Below are positions 7,498 through 15,157 of a DNA stretch of 20,428 nucleotides, piece after piece. Within the stretch, counting starts at the first letter, position 1. Every line of letters begins with the position of its first letter. Under the pieces are notes generated by a model that saw only the letters and a program-made list of their open reading frames with translations, did no database searches and had not been told where the DNA came from. The stretch lies in the IMG/VR virus record IMGVR_UViG_3300021197_000365, positions 1 through 20,428 of that record, one strand, 5' to 3'. This stretch comes from a virus. Both the position numbers and the translations under genes were made by a program.

Positions 7498-10400
7498 ATG
7501 CTCGGCTTTAGCCCCTTATCATCAACAACTCTTGCAGACGATGGACTCTTAATAGTTTCATCGTCTATTAGTTTGTCAGGGGTAAACAGTCAAGGTTCTA
7601 CAGGTAGTTTAAACCTTACTTTAGAAGACAGTAAAATTTTAACATCTGTTTCTAGTGTAACTGCAGTAGGTAGTTTAAATCTTACTGTAGTAGACAGTGA
7701 AACTTTAACACCTGTTTCTAGTGTAACTGCAGTAGGTTCTGTTTCAACATCTATAGTAGATATTCAGACATTAGTGTCTGTATCTAGTTCCACTGCGTTA
7801 GGAACTTTATCTTTAACTGTAACGGATTCAGAGACTCTTTCCTCTGTTTCTTCCTCTTCTCAGATCAACTCTTTAGGAGTACAATTAGAAGATACGCAGT
7901 TAGTAACATCTGTATCTACCTCCTCTCAAGTTGGGAATATAGTTACTAATATAATAATCCCACTCTCTTCAGCAAATACAACAAGTCAAGTTACATCATT
8001 ACAAGGAACTAGTGAAGACCAACAACTTCTAAATTCAGTTTCCTCAAGCACACAAATAGGAACTGTCTCCACAAGTACTTCAGAGCAAGATGTCCTAAGC
8101 GGTGTTTCTTCTGGTTCTAGTATTAATAATATATCTGTAACAGTCACTGACTTACAGGTACTAACTTCTGCATTTTCTTCAGTACAAGTTAACTCTGTTA
8201 TACCAAAGAGCGGCATAGATTTAACTGGAAACTCTTCTTCGGTTGTTGTAAATCCAGTTAGCTCAAATGGGTCAGCTAACGAAACTCTTTCAACGTTAAC
8301 CTCTACTACACAACTAGGTTCAATTCAAATTGGCCCTTCAGAACACCTAGTAGCAGTTTCAGTAACTTTAAGTGTTTCTTCTTTAACACTATCTGTTAGT
8401 TCAAATAAAACTGTTGAAGATGTAAACTCTACTCTTATTTCGGGAAATATAGGCGTTTCAAGTAGTGTTGAGCTATCCTCAGACTCAAGTGCTTCTGAGA
8501 TAGGAGTTGTTACTAAAACAGCCTCTAGTAATTCAACACTAGTTAAAGTTACTTCACAAACATTTATTGATATATCCGCATCAGGTACTGCTAACACAGA
8601 CTTATCAACAGTATCTTCATCTACTCAAATACCAAACAGTTTAGATACAGAAGTTGTTATTATTGCTTCTATAGTAGGTGTTAATACTACCTCTGAAGTA
8701 AATAATGTTTCTGGTATCGAAACTATAAACGCTAATGTTTTATTAGATACTACACCCAATTTATACTACTCAGGTATTGCATCCGCTGGGGTTACATACA
8801 CAAGCTCTACACAGTATCAGAGTTCGGGTGTTGGCGCTGAGTTTTATTTTAAAGTGGCATCTAACTACAGCGGGGGTACACAGTACTTCTTTCAGGCTGA
8901 TGGTAATAAAACAGGTTGGTCATACCAGAGGGCTTATGGTACACTTCAGTCTACTGGTGGCATTGGTGGTTACGTAAGATTAGGTAACCAGTTAGGTAGA
9001 AACGCTGCAGCTAGTGTTAGTGTCTACTTACCTAACTCAGGTACTTTTTCTTCTAACACTTGGTATAAAGGCCGTATTTTTAGTACTGGTCAGCGTGTAT
9101 ACGCACAAATTTTTGACCTTAGTGGCAGTCTTCTAGCATCAAATAGTCAATTAATGTCAATAAGCTATGGGTCTTATACCACTAACTCTTATCAGTTTTT
9201 CTTAGACGAGTTTGTTGTAGGATCAAGCGGCAGTAGTAACGCATTTACTGGACAAATTACTGATTTTAGTATAACTGGTGCATCCCTAAACCCAGTTCGG
9301 AGTAGGGTTCTCTATCAAAGAACAACACCTACTTGGGCAGCTACTAACAGTTTTACAAATAATGCAACCGCTGCTGATACACTTGTTTTCGATAGTCCTT
9401 TTGAAGAAAGCCATAAAACAAGCTCTGGTGCGGCTGTTTCACCCTTATCTTTTTCTTTAGACTCTACCATTGTTCCTAGTTCCGCTACCCTTACAGGTCA
9501 AACTGGTACTATTGACAGTTTTAACGTAAATTCCAGTATAGAGCTTGACAGTTCTACTGGTGTAACGTCTTTAGAAAATATTAGTCAAACTCACTCAAGC
9601 AATAAGTCACTTACTTCAGTACCTTTACAAATAAATGTTGAAGATGTTGCCCCTATTTGCGACTCAACTTCATTCCCTTTAACTACATCCTCTCAAGGTT
9701 TTGTAGGCACATTTACTGTAAATCCAAGCGCTGGTCTGCCTAGTGCAACATCTTCTGCAGTTACAGCAAATCTATCCGTCAGTTCATCTGTTACTATATC
9801 TTCTACCACATCCGTTGGATTAATAGATAATAATGTATCAAGTATTGGAAACGGTAATGCAGACTTAGTAGGCACTTCTTCAAACTCAATCTCAACCTCT
9901 GTCACCCAGACACACTCAAGTAATAAAGTACTTCCCTCTACTAATTCCGTATTTTCAGTAAACGATGTTAGTAAGTCAGCGTCATCCTCTAAAACTGTTA
10001 GTGGTACAGGCGCTCAATTTTCCATAGAAGATATAGCTTTACTTGTAAAAGCTTTTGTATCTAATACTTCTTCAAGTACAACTGTTAATAACTTAGTAAT
10101 AAACTTAAGCGTAACCTTACCAACGTCAACTTCTGCGTCACAGATTTCTGAATTAATAGTTGACATAGATGAAATTATACCCCCGGCATTATCTGTATCT
10201 TCTCAGGTATCTGTAGGTCAGGCTTCTGTAGGTATTTCTGTACCTATAACCTCTGCATCAGCTTCAGTGTCTACTAACAACTTATCTGGGTCTAGTCAAG
10301 AGCCTTTACAGGGTGTAGTTGGTTCACTACAAGTAGGTTCTCTCACTACTTCTCATAATAGTCTTGTTGCTATTAACTCTGTGTCCACTACTTCACAAGT

Positions 10401-10755
10401 TGCGCCTACGCTTGATATAAATTCTGTTGCTGTCATTACAGGCGTAAGTTCTGCTACAGCGTTTAGTATTGAACAAGCCTTTACAGGCCAAGCAAGTCCT
10501 TCTGGAGTTTCTTCTTCTTCTGTAACTGGCTTACTAGTTATAAATGTTGTAAAGGTATTACCCTCTGCAAGTTCTACCTTTAATGCGTCTGAACAAGTAA
10601 AAGGTGTAATAAACACATCTGTACAACTAAGTACTCTACCCTTAGTCACTGTAAGTAAAGGCTCTTTAACTTTATCTACAGATGGGTTTAACTTTGAAGA
10701 GTTTAAGAATGCTTTTGAAAGAGCGCGAACTGTTTATATTTCGAGGGCTGCTTAA
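7498..10755 (+). CDS. Giant Ser/Thr-rich repeat fibre/adhesin with lectin-like domain
   Basis: A 1085-residue protein starting MLGFSPLSSTTLADDG after an AAGGA. From about residue 37 it consists of degenerate repeats of about 22 residues of the form SLNLTVxDSETLxxVSSxTxxG; at least nine consecutive units are visible before residue 280. Residues about 411-610 break the pattern with an aromatic- and Gly-rich domain (AEFYFKVASNYSGGTQYFF, TWYKGRIFSTGQRVYAQIFD, FTGQITDFSI), typical of a LamG/concanavalin-like jelly roll that often binds sugars. Repeats resume and run to near the end, which closes with a helix, FNFEEFKNAFERARTVYISR. I read it as an elongated beta fibre or spike displaying a sugar-binding domain. 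No export signal, sortase or autotransporter motif is present, so it is not a host surface adhesin. Its stop overlaps the next start (TAATG). Confidence 0.65.
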   Translation: MLGFSPLSSTTLADDGLLIVSSSISLSGVNSQGSTGSLNLTLEDSKILTSVSSVTAVGSLNLTVVDSETLTPVSSVTAVGSVSTSIVDIQTLVSVSSSTALGTLSLTVTDSETLSSVSSSSQINSLGVQLEDTQLVTSVSTSSQVGNIVTNIIIPLSSANTTSQVTSLQGTSEDQQLLNSVSSSTQIGTVSTSTSEQDVLSGVSSGSSINNISVTVTDLQVLTSAFSSVQVNSVIPKSGIDLTGNSSSVVVNPVSSNGSANETLSTLTSTTQLGSIQIGPSEHLVAVSVTLSVSSLTLSVSSNKTVEDVNSTLISGNIGVSSSVELSSDSSASEIGVVTKTASSNSTLVKVTSQTFIDISASGTANTDLSTVSSSTQIPNSLDTEVVIIASIVGVNTTSEVNNVSGIETINANVLLDTTPNLYYSGIASAGVTYTSSTQYQSSGVGAEFYFKVASNYSGGTQYFFQADGNKTGWSYQRAYGTLQSTGGIGGYVRLGNQLGRNAAASVSVYLPNSGTFSSNTWYKGRIFSTGQRVYAQIFDLSGSLLASNSQLMSISYGSYTTNSYQFFLDEFVVGSSGSSNAFTGQITDFSITGASLNPVRSRVLYQRTTPTWAATNSFTNNATAADTLVFDSPFEESHKTSSGAAVSPLSFSLDSTIVPSSATLTGQTGTIDSFNVNSSIELDSSTGVTSLENISQTHSSNKSLTSVPLQINVEDVAPICDSTSFPLTTSSQGFVGTFTVNPSAGLPSATSSAVTANLSVSSSVTISSTTSVGLIDNNVSSIGNGNADLVGTSSNSISTSVTQTHSSNKVLPSTNSVFSVNDVSKSASSSKTVSGTGAQFSIEDIALLVKAFVSNTSSSTTVNNLVINLSVTLPTSTSASQISELIVDIDEIIPPALSVSSQVSVGQASVGISVPITSASASVSTNNLSGSSQEPLQGVVGSLQVGSLTTSHNSLVAINSVSTTSQVAPTLDINSVAVITGVSSATAFSIEQAFTGQASPSGVSSSSVTGLLVINVVKVLPSASSTFNASEQVKGVINTSVQLSTLPLVTVSKGSLTLSTDGFNFEEFKNAFERARTVYISRAA
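7646..7737 (+). repeat. 66-base direct repeat inside the adhesin gene
   Basis: A 26-base exact match occurs at 7646-7671 and again at 7712-7737, a shift of exactly 66 bases, equal to one 22-residue protein repeat. The flanking bases (encoding SLNLT, then a DSxxLT block) are also close to identical, so this is a recent in-frame unit duplication. Other units of the gene are much more diverged at DNA level. Such repeats allow length change by slippage or recombination. Confidence 0.85.
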
Positions 10756-10871
10756 TGTCAAGTACACCAAAAGAAAGAACTGTTGTCATAGTAGAAGAAC
10801 TCAGAACAGTGTTTGTAGAAAAAGACACAACACCTTTTGATAGGTATGTCTATATTACATTACTTAAGTAA
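10755..10871 (+). CDS. 38-residue protein with repeated RTVxxV motif
   Basis: An ATG at 10755 overlaps the adhesin stop as TAATG, and the frame closes at TAA 10869-10871. The product begins MSSTPKERTVVIVEELRTVF and continues VEKDTTPFDRYVYITLLK. It has two spaced copies of a strand motif (RTVVIVEE and RTVFVEKD) and a third looser one (RYVYIT). I recall short proteins with tandem R-T-V-Y-V segments at this position, between a large fibre gene and an adaptor-like gene, in other phages. The adhesin ends with the same motif (ARTVYISR), so this may be a detached strand that pairs with or extends it. Gene spacing and the GAGGG upstream (near 10743-10747) support translation. Length makes independent proof weak. 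Confidence 0.6.
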   Translation: MSSTPKERTVVIVEELRTVFVEKDTTPFDRYVYITLLK

Positions 10872-10882
10872 AGGATTATAAA

Positions 10883-11200
10883 ATGGCGTTTAGGTGGCCC
10901 AACAAAGACCCAGATGAGACACTTGACTATAGTGTAGATTGGTCACGGTTTCTAGGTAATAAAACGATATCAAGTGTAGCTTGGTTCCTTAGAGATGCTA
11001 ACGGTGTTATGCAAGAAATTACGGCTGGGCAAACTCTTAACAACATAACTATCACATCTACGACTAATACAGATACAGTTGCGACAATATACATTAGCGC
11101 TGGTTTAAACAATGTTGACTACAAGTTTACCTGTCGTATAACTAACAACTTAGCTAATACTGTAGAGAGATCTATTAAAATAAGAATGCGGGAACAGTGA
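10883..11200 (+). CDS. Fibre-tail adaptor-like protein
   Basis: A 105-residue beta-rich protein starting MAFRWPNKDPDETLDYSVDW. The DPDExLDYxxDWSxxL opening, then ISSVAWFLRDANG, a Thr-rich strand pair (NNITITSTTNTDTVATIYIS), GLNNVDYKFTCRITNN and a final ERSIKIRM strand, match a common small Ig-like phage protein that I recall being annotated as a fibre-tail adaptor (Gp77-like). It would connect a fibre to the tail or neck, which fits its position between the large adhesin module and the neck adaptor gene. AAGGA (10871-10875) lies upstream. The exact family assignment is from memory of its sequence pattern. Confidence 0.65.
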   Translation: MAFRWPNKDPDETLDYSVDWSRFLGNKTISSVAWFLRDANGVMQEITAGQTLNNITITSTTNTDTVATIYISAGLNNVDYKFTCRITNNLANTVERSIKIRMREQ

Positions 11201-11201
11201 T

Positions 11202-11885
11202 ATGGCATATGACTTTTTAGGCATAGTTAACGACATAAATAGAAGGTCTAATGAGGTAGAGCTTACAACAGATAACTTTAATACAGTTACTGGTTATTAT
11301 TCTGCTATTAAAGATTCTGTTAACTCGTCAATTAACTTTATAAACCAGCACGAATATGAGTGGCCTTTTAACCACTCTGAGGAAGAAGAGACACTTACAG
11401 CTAACATCGTTAGGTATTCTACTCCCGGGGATGCTAAGACTGTTGACTGGGATAGCTTTAGAATAGCTAGAAGCGCTACATTAGGTAATGAAACAGTTAA
11501 ATTAAAATTGATTTCATACGAAGAATACCTTGACAAATACGCAGATTACGAGTATAACTCTGAGTTAAAAGGTATGCCCCGTTATGTATTCCAAACCCCT
11601 AGCAGAGAATACGGACTAGTACCTGCCCCAGACAAAGCTTACACTATCTTCTATGAGTATTACAGACTACCTGTAGATTTAGTTAAAAACACAGATGTTC
11701 CCGCTTTACCAGAGTATTTTAGACACGTTATTGTAGACGGTGCTATGTACTACTTGTTTATGTTTAAGGGTGATATGCAAGCTGCTAATGCATTACAACA
11801 AAAGTTTCTTATGGGTATTAAGCATTTACGAAGTACCTTTATAAACAGAACAAGCTACGTAAGAGACACTAGAGTACATTACTAA
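11202..11885 (+). CDS. Head-tail neck adaptor protein
   Basis: A 227-residue protein that probably forms the ring joining portal and tail nozzle, equivalent in place to P22 gp4 or T7 gp11. It opens with a helical segment (YDFLGIVNDINRRSNEVELT), has a helix pair ending INQHEYEWPF, a beta middle containing YSTPGDAKTVDWDSF, a YEEYLDKYADYEYN stretch, then PRYVFQTPSREYGLVPAPDK and YTIFYEYYRLPVDL, followed by PALPEYFRHVIVDGAMYYLF and a closing helix. The 'FYEYYRLPxxL...D.PxLPExxxxVIVDGA' block is what I recognise from podovirus adaptor proteins of the SU10 type. Arginine codons are almost all AGA/AGG. It follows the previous gene after one base and overlaps the nozzle start (TAATG at 11885), the usual adaptor-nozzle order. 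Confidence 0.75.
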   Translation: MAYDFLGIVNDINRRSNEVELTTDNFNTVTGYYSAIKDSVNSSINFINQHEYEWPFNHSEEEETLTANIVRYSTPGDAKTVDWDSFRIARSATLGNETVKLKLISYEEYLDKYADYEYNSELKGMPRYVFQTPSREYGLVPAPDKAYTIFYEYYRLPVDLVKNTDVPALPEYFRHVIVDGAMYYLFMFKGDMQAANALQQKFLMGIKHLRSTFINRTSYVRDTRVHY

Positions 11886-13426
11886 TGGCTATACAGTATC
11901 AAACATTTCCTATAGAGTTTAGAGGGGGTCTTATTTCAAACCTAAGTCCTCTTCAACAAGGTGTAAATGCTGTAGGTTCAGCCGCTGTTCTGCAGAATCT
12001 TGAACCCTCTACAAGTGGTGGTTACTCTAAAATAAAAGGCTTTGCTAAGTTTGACACATCAGCCCTACCGGGATCTGGTGATGTACTTCTTTCAAAAGTT
12101 TTAGGGCCGGGGTTTGTTCTAGCAGCTAGGGCTGATGGTGGTGTTACAAAGTATTATGAAAGTCAAGGCGGTGGGTGGACTTTAAGGGGAACCGCCGCTT
12201 CTTTAGGACAAAGAGTTCGTTTTGTTGATATTGTCTTTGGTGGAAAAAAGAAGACCGTACTAGTAGATGGTGTTAACTTTCCTGCGATATATAATGATAC
12301 AGATAATACTTTTACGTTCCTATCTTCCTCTAACTCTGCAGACATTGCAACAGCTTCTGATGTAGAAAACTTTAAGAACCACATTTTTTATGCTAGTGAT
12401 GATAAAGTAGTATTTAGTGTACCTTTTGATGAGACTAATTTTAGTACAGCTAGTGGTGCGGGTGTTATAAATGTGGGTTCTAATGTAGAAGGTCTTAAAG
12501 TATTTAGGGATCAACTTATAATCTTTACTAAATCTTCTATCTTTAAACTGGTAGGAAATAGTGAAGCTGATTTTCAATTAGCCCCCATAGCTTTAGGTAT
12601 TGGGTGTATATCTAAAGAGACTATTCAAGAGGTAGGTGGGGATGTTATGTACCTATCTTCTGATGGCATTAGGTTACTATCTGCTACTGATAGAATTGGT
12701 GACTTTGCCTTAGCTGTTGCCTCTGCTCCTATCAAGAAAGATGCAGAGACTTTTTTAAAGGGCGCTAGTAGTTTCTCTTCTGTGGTTGTAAGAGAGAAAG
12801 CTCAATATAGGGTATTTGCTTACAACGCAAGCACTCCCTCAGACGTATCCTCTGGGTTACTTGCTACAAAATTTTCTGCCCAAGGTGCAGACTCTATAGC
12901 TTGGGCAACTTTAGTGGGTATGAAAGTAAACGTATCTGATAGCCTTATTACAGGAAACTCTGAGACTGTTGTGTTTGCTAATGATTCTGGCTATGTTTAT
13001 AAGATGGAGTTTGGCTCTAGTTTTGATTCTGAGAACATAAGGTGTGTTTACGAATCCCCTTATATGCCTATTCAAGATCCCCAAGTAAGAAAAACTTTTT
13101 ACAGAGTTACAACTTATGTTGAGCCAACAGCCACACTTAATTTAGATATGAATATGTCATATGACTTTGATGGTCAAACTAGGGGTACTACTATTGACCC
13201 CCCTACAGCAACACTTCAGAGTTCTTCAGGAACAGCATCTTTATATGGTGCCGCCACTTCAGTATACAGTGTATCTACTTATGGCAGTTTTGCTGACAGA
13301 GTTTATGAAACATTTACATTAGGTAGTGGTAAGACAGTCTCACTTAAGTACGAAGATAACTCTACTAATCCAACGTTTAAATTAGACACTGCAGTGTTAG
13401 AATTTAGAACTAACGAAAGACAGTAA
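11885..13426 (+). CDS. Tail nozzle / DNA stabilisation protein (P22 gp10-like)
   Basis: A 513-residue protein with the N-terminal signature of short-tail nozzle proteins: FPIEFRGGLISNLSPLQQGV, then VLQNLEPSTSGGYSKIKGFA, the 'genes its own baseline of strands' type seen in gp10-like propeller proteins. Repeated strand pairs follow (VRFVDIVFGGKKKTVLVDG, FKNHIFYASDDKVVFSVPFD, LKVFRDQLIIFTKSSIFKL, VGGDVMYLSSDGIRLLSATD), consistent with a beta-propeller-like body. The last 130 residues form a beta-sandwich-like domain (RKTFYRVTTYVEPTATLNLD). In podoviruses this protein sits below the adaptor and plugs packaged DNA. Position right after the adaptor supports it. T7 gp12-like tail tubular B is the equivalent in that lineage. 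The gene overlaps the adaptor stop and is followed by AAGGA for the fibre gene. Confidence 0.7.
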   Translation: MAIQYQTFPIEFRGGLISNLSPLQQGVNAVGSAAVLQNLEPSTSGGYSKIKGFAKFDTSALPGSGDVLLSKVLGPGFVLAARADGGVTKYYESQGGGWTLRGTAASLGQRVRFVDIVFGGKKKTVLVDGVNFPAIYNDTDNTFTFLSSSNSADIATASDVENFKNHIFYASDDKVVFSVPFDETNFSTASGAGVINVGSNVEGLKVFRDQLIIFTKSSIFKLVGNSEADFQLAPIALGIGCISKETIQEVGGDVMYLSSDGIRLLSATDRIGDFALAVASAPIKKDAETFLKGASSFSSVVVREKAQYRVFAYNASTPSDVSSGLLATKFSAQGADSIAWATLVGMKVNVSDSLITGNSETVVFANDSGYVYKMEFGSSFDSENIRCVYESPYMPIQDPQVRKTFYRVTTYVEPTATLNLDMNMSYDFDGQTRGTTIDPPTATLQSSSGTASLYGAATSVYSVSTYGSFADRVYETFTLGSGKTVSLKYEDNSTNPTFKLDTAVLEFRTNERQ

Positions 13427-13438
13427 GGACAAACTAAA

Positions 13439-15157
13439 ATGGCAGGATATACAAGACAAGATACTACAGGTCAGATAGCTAACAATGAGGTTATTGATGC
13501 TGATGACCTTAATGCTGAGTTTAATGCTGTTCAAACTGCTTTCAGTGGTTCCTCTGGTCATAACCACGATCCTAGTTCTTCTAACTCAGGAGCGCCTATT
13601 GAGAAGGTTGGCCCTGCAGGTCAGATTACAGTAAATGCAACCCAAGTTTTACCTAATGGTAATAACACTATAGACCTTGGTGGTTCACCAACTAGTGCCA
13701 GATTTAAGAATGGGTTCTTTGGAACACAAGTCACAGCACCTACTATTGATGGGGATACTTTAAAAGCTGGTAGTAGTGGCTATATGACTCTTACAGATAA
13801 TGAGTTAGACGTTTCATCAGGTGATCTGCTTGTGGATGTCGCTGGTGATATGACTTTAGATGTAGCTGGTGGTAACATTCTCTTAAAAGATGCAGGAGTT
13901 GACTTTGGTAGTCTAAACAATGTATCTGGTAATATGACAATTAAGTCTGGTACTACAGATGCCCTTCAATTTACTGGCGCTAATGCTGACTTTCAAGGCA
14001 CTCTAGATGTAACACTTGCTGCAACCTTAGACAACAACCTAACTGTTTTGGGGAATGTAGATTTTAGTAACTCTACTGTAGGGGGTACTTTTAGTGTGAC
14101 ACCCCCCTCTACTTTTACAGGGTTAGTAACAGGTAATGGTGGTTTCTCAGGATTGCTTACAGGTAACGTAAATGGTGACGTATTAGCTACAAATGGAACT
14201 GTAGTTCTTCAGAATGGTACAGATGGGTCAGATGCTGCACTAACTGGTACAGTCTCAAGTCTATCTAATCACGACACTGATGATTTATCAGAAGGCTCTA
14301 GTAATCTTTATTTTACAACAGCAAGAGTTACAACCCCAGCTAGAAGTGCTATTTCTGTCACTAAAGTTAGTGGTCAGGGCGACATAGCTTACAATAGTAC
14401 TACGGGCGTTATTAGTTATACGGGGCCAACTAATAGTGAACTTCAAAGTGGCCTTAGTGGTGGAACTGGTGTATCTATCTCTGACGGAGAGATCTCTATT
14501 GGTCAGGCAGTGGCTACAAATAGTGATGTGACATTTAATGATGTTATAACAAGTGCAGACCTTACAGTAGGTAGCCCTCTTCTTACATTGGGTGGAGATA
14601 CTGCCCCTGTATCTAATGACCAAAAGGATCGTGGGGCTGAGTTCCGCTGGCACGATGGAACTAACGCTAAGTTAGGTTTCTTTGGTTTCAATGAGGATGA
14701 TGGTAAGTTTACTTTTATACCAGAGGCTACAAAAAACGCTGGTATTTTTTCTGGTACTACGGGTACAATCGTTGCTTCTTTTGAAGGAAGTCTAACAGGC
14801 AGTGTTACTGGAGATGTTACAGGAAACGTTTCTGGAAGCGCTGGAACAGTTACCAGTTTAAGTGGTCACGACACAGATGATGTTTCAGAAGGCTCTTCAA
14901 ACTTATATCACACAACCGCTAGAGCTAGAGGTGCTATATCTGCTAGTGGGGGTATATCTTATGATAGCTCTACAGGTGTTATATCTAGTGATTCTTCTGG
15001 AACTGTGGAGACTAACACTATTGATCTTGGCGCTTGGACGATTACCCAATCTGGAACCGATTTAAAATTTGCATATAATGGAACTGATAGACTTAAGCTT
15101 TCTAGTACTGGTGCCTTGACTGTAGAAAACGATGTAACAGCATTTGGTAGTGCATAA
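13439..15157 (+). CDS. Tail fibre protein
   Basis: A 572-residue trimeric-type tail fibre. The N-terminus MAGYTRQDTTGQIANNEVID followed by ADDLNAEFNAVQTAF and GHNHDP is a well-known phage fibre head that attaches to the short tail. The shaft is beta-rich with LTVLGNVDFSNSTVGG and SDVTFNDVITSADLTV repeats. Two copies of a DTDDxSEGSSNLYxTTAR motif (from H278 and H477) mark repeated shaft segments. The C-terminus has FAYNGTDRLKLSSTGALTVE and ends VTAFGSA; there is no S74 peptidase chaperone domain after it. Instead the next gene, which overlaps as TAATG (15157), encodes a glycine-rich tip. The fibre should carry that tip to the host surface. Confidence 0.85.
   Translation: MAGYTRQDTTGQIANNEVIDADDLNAEFNAVQTAFSGSSGHNHDPSSSNSGAPIEKVGPAGQITVNATQVLPNGNNTIDLGGSPTSARFKNGFFGTQVTAPTIDGDTLKAGSSGYMTLTDNELDVSSGDLLVDVAGDMTLDVAGGNILLKDAGVDFGSLNNVSGNMTIKSGTTDALQFTGANADFQGTLDVTLAATLDNNLTVLGNVDFSNSTVGGTFSVTPPSTFTGLVTGNGGFSGLLTGNVNGDVLATNGTVVLQNGTDGSDAALTGTVSSLSNHDTDDLSEGSSNLYFTTARVTTPARSAISVTKVSGQGDIAYNSTTGVISYTGPTNSELQSGLSGGTGVSISDGEISIGQAVATNSDVTFNDVITSADLTVGSPLLTLGGDTAPVSNDQKDRGAEFRWHDGTNAKLGFFGFNEDDGKFTFIPEATKNAGIFSGTTGTIVASFEGSLTGSVTGDVTGNVSGSAGTVTSLSGHDTDDVSEGSSNLYHTTARARGAISASGGISYDSSTGVISSDSSGTVETNTIDLGAWTITQSGTDLKFAYNGTDRLKLSSTGALTVENDVTAFGSA
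14270..14914 (+). repeat. Duplicated shaft motif in the tail fibre gene
   Basis: Two near-identical stretches begin at 14270 and 14867, both encoding HDTDDxSEGSSNLYxTTAR, and share blocks such as CACGACAC and TCAGAAGGCTCT. They are 597 bases apart, an exact multiple of three (199 codons). Each marks a homologous shaft unit. In-frame recombination between them would delete about 199 residues without frameshift. Confidence 0.7.

Noticed and set aside
7646-7737. CRISPR-like array
   Set aside because: The repeats are in-frame protein repeats with no unique spacers of constant length.
7498-10755. Bacterial surface adhesin or secreted toxin
   Set aside because: Despite the repeats, there is no signal peptide, cell-wall anchor or autotransporter domain, and all neighbours are phage virion genes.
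14288-14653. 121-residue open frame on the minus strand, Cys/Thr/Ser-rich
   Set aside because: It is the antisense reading of a fibre shaft rich in Thr, Ser and Gly codons; composition is an artefact and no start signal is seen.
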